Positions 60,101-64,000 of a stretch of DNA of 64,000 bases are shown piece after piece. The notes below the pieces were generated by a model. That model did no database searches and was not told the origin of the DNA. It saw only the letters and a program-made list of their open reading frames with translations. Each line of letters opens with the position of its first letter. The stretch's first letter is position 1. The DNA comes from Knoxdaviesia capensis (taxonomy: Eukaryota; Ascomycota; Sordariomycetes; Microascales; Gondwanamycetaceae), in the NCBI GenBank assembly GCA_001510575.1, contig LNGK01000005.1, positions 2,301,234 through 2,365,233 of the forward strand, read 5' to 3'. The translations under genes were made by a program, and so were the position numbers.

Positions 60101-63100
60101 TTTCAGCCCAAGCTCCCTTAATAATTACACACTCCGCTTCACGCAAGACATCAATCCGCCTCGCCGAAGTTACAAAGGTCCTCGCCGTCTCTTTTTGTTA
60201 CCTATCACAATCGAGTGCGGTTCGTCAAAGGGGAAAACCTCTAAGTTAGGCCCGGAGCCCATAATTGCAGTCAATTGCCTATTAGGGTAAAGCCCGGCTT
60301 CTAGGATGCTTGTGCTCGAGAGGGTGCATTTTCATGGCCCAGTCAGGAGTTAGATAAGTTAGGAGACTTAGACAGAGAGTACTCCGTACTATATTGTGCA
60401 GACATCCTACATACACCAAATGCAATGTCTGTTCTCGACCTCATCGTCAATCCGGAGGGCTCCATAGTACATACTGTTAGGGCCAGCCTAGTCACTTACA
60501 TACCAACAACTCAGATCTTTCGACTCCACCTGAAGCATGTAATCTTACTCGAGCTCGTTTTCTCTCGTGTGAAAGAACTTGTGCACGTAGCCCAAAAAAG
60601 AAACCACTCGTGGAAATAGTGTGGTAAACCACATCCTCAGGGACTCAAGGGTTGGGGACGAGTGCGTGTCCACACCACCACCACCACCAGGGCCAGCACT
60701 CCCACCACACACCACGTTCTACGCGCACACTCGTAGACACGGCACGGTCTTTAGTGTCTACAGGTGTGGAGTAGTCTCTTTTCGTTCACACATATCCTAT
60801 GCCCGAAACACACCAGGCGAGACATGAGATATCCTAGGAACGGCTCCTAAGTGGTCCAGCCGTAGGAATCCCATCACGTTGTTCGTACAACAGCGCAAGA
60901 CTAGTCACTGACACGGCCTCGTCTAGTGAGATCGCCGTTCAGGGAAGCCGTTTATTCCGAGGAGCGTTTCCTTATCCTGATGTTGTTATTGTTGGAGGCC
61001 AGGAGCCCTTTCCTCTTCCAAGGGCGGCAGCGCCACGTTCCCACCCCTAAGCAATGCACAGAAATGTGAATAGTTTCACAGACATACCTCCACGCCCCCC
61101 TCCCTTGCGGTTCTTATTTGTAATACCTCTACCCGCTCCTGCATGGGCAAGTCCAGCTATTCCGTCATCACGACGTATTTTGTGATTCCTCCTGGAAGCT
61201 TCAAGACGCTTAGGGTCGACGAGAGCGACCTAGTGCCCTTTTCCGTGAGAAGCTCGCTTGAGAGCGGACGGTGATCGTCTTCGTCTGTTTAGTGGACTTT
61301 CTACTCAACCTGCAACACCGAGACGGCTCGTTGGGAAGTCTGCTCGTATATCAGTCCTTCTCATCTCAACTGTCGTTCTTTTTTGGTTCAGAATGGATTC
61401 AGAGCGTGTTTGGGGGGCAGATGCTTGGAGAAACAGTTTGCCCGCTCACGGGAGTGCCCTCGGACTTCTGGATTTGTTGAATATCAACGTCCAATTAAAA
61501 CATCCTCGATCCTTAGGGCTGTGAGGTGGGAAGCAAACCTCCAGGGTGACAGTGTCAGCGACGATTTCCCGTTGCTGAAATGTACGACTAAGGCAACGGC
61601 ATGCTCGCTGTTTCGGAGATTTCCCCATTCTCTCCTTGATGTGTTCTGGTCTTCATGGTTTGGGGGATCCAGGCCGGCCTGGTCGAGTCCAGCCAGCCTG
61701 ACAGTTAAAGGGGAGATTGATCTCGGTTTGCACTGATGCCTGTAGTGTACTGTACTGTACTGTACAGCGCTGCTAGGACTCTGCCTGCTGAAAGTATGTC
61801 GAACTTCGCAAAAGACGTGGCCGAGCTCTATAGTCAAGTGGCGATCTCGCTGTGCTACCAGGGTCTTCCTTGGATATCAACGGTGACCCGGCCCCTGTCA
61901 GTCTCCAGTTCAGAAGGATTTAAGCGTAGATGATGATCCCGTAGTGTCCAACTGTCCATCGATATCAGTAAACCCCAGCATTTAACTCTTTGAATAGCAG
62001 CGCACAAGTGACCTAGAGACAGGATTCCGATCTCTGGACTACCCCCGATGACGACGTACACACGGTGACTCTGCAGGACTTCCTGCAACACACGGCCCCT
62101 TTCGAAGGTCGCCCACCAAAAGAGAAGAAAGACGATCAACGTCGTAGTGAGAGCACATCCCCCACGTTGGTGTGGGTGATAATGCTTTTCTTTTTCACTC
62201 TGTCTGTTCCCCGTTCCCCTTCACAATCGTCATCTTTCTCGATCCGTGTACTGTAGATAATCTATCTGGGGGGGTGGGATTGCCAGGCTGAAGTTGCTCT
62301 TTCGGTGGCGTTGGAAATACCACGAAGCCAACCTGCTGTTCCGCATGTGCCCTAAGTACACCCTTGCGCCGTTTGCACCTTCACCCGTCTCATCAGCGGT
62401 GGGTTGAGGATGTACGAAGCAAGTCGGTCCGTCACCGTGCATGAAGCCCATGCACTCATTCGGTTCCGCTCATCGCAACTATGTGGAAGCACCGTTGAAA
62501 ATAGCACACGGCCTGCTTTATCCGTGTGCGCACTTTGCGCGTGCTCACCCAAACACGACATCGTGATCGGACGACGTTGTGCTGTCTATCGCTTACCATT
62601 ACTCCCGCCGTCAAACTAAAGTTGATCTAGAATGCCACCAAGAAGCAGAGCACGAGGGAGAAGCCGCAATCGAAGGCTTCGAAGCCACCGAAAGAGAGCA
62701 CGACGGGAAGATGCCGAAGGCGCTACCCACGAGGGCAACGAGACTATGAAATCAAAAGATTTTCGACACCAGCGAACCAACGGCTTTTGCTAGGGGAGAG
62801 TTCACAGTTGCGCTGCTGTTATCGACGACTCGTTATCACCATGTGTGCAATATCATGTGAGAGCCTTCCAGGCCTGTTTCCCATGTTCCAACCCACTGGT
62901 TAAACCGCCGTTACCGTTCCAGGGTTTGAAGTTTCGTCCCAGGCCGTTCGTTGCTCCAGCTCTCCGTGCTGGTTTTGTTTTTTTTGTTTTTCTTTTTGCC
63001 TCACATTCAGTCGATCAGGATTTCCTGATGCCAGAGGCCCCCCCGTGAGAGACATCGAGAAGAATGCAGTCTGGGCTCTGGACCCCCATTCCCCGTGTCT

Positions 63101-64000
63101 TCTTCACACACCCCTTGCCCCCGTCCAGCTGCTTGTTTGACGGACGGCCTGGCTTCTGGACGTGTTCTACCGTTACCCGTGCCGTGTTTTCCGGTTGTGG
63201 TTTGTGGGCAGGCAAGACAGTGTTTACTGGTGGTTTCTTTGTCTGGAAATCCCCCTACCCTCGGCGGGCTCTCAATGCCATAGAGAAAGACCTGTGCCTC
63301 TCATTCTCTGTTTCCCCTTTCCCCCACGATAACAAGCATCCACAGGCTGTCTGTCTCTCTTGTCTGTTCTCGACATCTGTGGGCCCACACCAGTGACAAG
63401 ACAAGTTTTGCAGAAATCCAGCTTCTCCTATGCCTGCCTCATGAGAGCGATCTCACGCGAGCTCTGGGAGGCAAAAGCCCCCCCTCCGTCTCTGAATTTC
63501 TTGGAATGGTTAGTTTGCGTTAGTCTAGAGAACGGGAACGGAAGGGAAGGGAAGGGAATCCTGAAGGTCGGACGGATCAACGCTGTGGGCATTTCTGATC
63601 GGTTCTGGTGATGGGCGGTTGGTCATGGAGTCATGGGAGGTTGGTCGTTTGTCGCGTCTTAGGGTTGTTTGGTTTCTTCGTCGTGGTCGGACGCTTGGAG
63701 ATATCTCGGGAGATGCATCTGGTAAGTCCATGCAACGACAGCTGCATTATGTTCCTGCATATGCTGTCCTCCAGCGTCAGGTGTCGTCAACTGAACAACC
63801 CAAATCTCCTGCCATTTTGTCAAGCTTGCCCACTCCTCGCCGCATCGGCTGGGGAACTGTCACGGAGAAAAACGTTGCGTGGAGTCCGCGCGCAATGCCC
63901 TTATCTAAGCTATCTGCCTATCTTCTATCTTCCCCGTGAAGCTGTGATAAGGCCGTATCAAGCGTAGAAGCTCCAAGTCTTCACTATTGGGCGTGCAGGC
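60101..64000. other. Coding-poor right end, no gene recognised
   Basis: Composition returns to normal. Open frames of up to about 120 codons do not resemble known proteins. Small repeats include (TGTAC)4 at 61746-61765, CCA-rich sequence near 60672-60690 and GGGAA units near 63540-63558. A 53-codon Arg-rich frame lies at 62632-62793. No gene can be seen entering from the right edge. Confidence 0.4.
61746..61765. repeat. (TGTAC)4 tandem repeat
   Basis: Four perfect TGTAC units. Because GTAC is palindromic, the tract can fold on itself or pair with its own complement in several registers. Confidence 0.9.

Noticed and set aside
1..64000. CRISPR arrays, bacterial operons, rRNA genes
   Set aside because: No spaced direct repeats, no rRNA-like sequence, and the genes have spliceosomal introns; the DNA is eukaryotic.

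Overview
The window is nuclear DNA of a filamentous ascomycete (Pezizomycotina). Genes carry short introns (about 70-260 nt) with GTATGT/GTAAGT/GTGAGT donors, and the recognisable proteins are typical of that group: a fungal complex I accessory subunit, a Zn2Cys6 regulator, a GPI-anchored Cu-only superoxide dismutase and a fungal coiled-coil/kinase-type hypothetical protein. The exact class (Eurotiomycetes or Sordariomycetes) cannot be settled by eye.

Left half (1-32.2 kb), gene-bearing. In order: a 5'-complete fragment of a fungal hypothetical protein with a coiled coil and a possible nuclease-like core (-, runs off the left edge); the 17.8 kDa-type subunit of mitochondrial complex I (+); ribosomal protein uS19/S15 (-); a single-pass membrane protein (+); a V-ATPase subunit f / RNase K-like protein (-); a cell-surface Cu-only SOD (+); a GH47 alpha-1,2-mannosidase (-); a large C2H2 zinc-finger protein (-); a DUF202 membrane protein (+); and a Zn2Cys6 transcription factor (-). 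Apart from the mannosidase/C2H2 tandem pair, genes alternate in orientation, giving convergent pairs (shared 3' spacers of about 0.8-1.4 kb) and divergent pairs (shared upstream regions of 0.75-4.9 kb). I rebuilt the exon structures by hand from splice signals and reading phase. The upstream regions of the membrane protein, SOD, C2H2 and Zn2Cys6 genes are strongly pyrimidine-rich on the sense strand, as is common for fungal promoters and leaders.

Right half (32.2-64 kb), gene-poor. Upstream of the Zn2Cys6 gene lies a purine-rich (sense pyrimidine-rich) stretch to about 35.7 kb, then about 28 kb in which I recognise no protein-coding gene. Most of it has ordinary base composition and is not the AT-rich residue usual for RIP-degraded repeats. 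It is punctuated by long G or C homopolymers (T31G22 at 40.84 kb, C29 at 46.0 kb, several runs of 9-12, and two ambiguous N bases beside G/C runs), and by two AT-rich islands (53.5-54.6 kb and 58.9-60.1 kb). The second island carries a badly decayed minus-strand frame resembling the integrase region of a copia-type retrotransposon.

The genes look like ordinary housekeeping and cell-surface functions, not one pathway or cluster. The points most worth checking are the partial nuclease-like/kinase-type protein at the left edge, the large coding-free region upstream of the Zn2Cys6 regulator, a C/D-box-like motif in a uS19 intron, and repeated acidic Cys motifs in the SOD linker.
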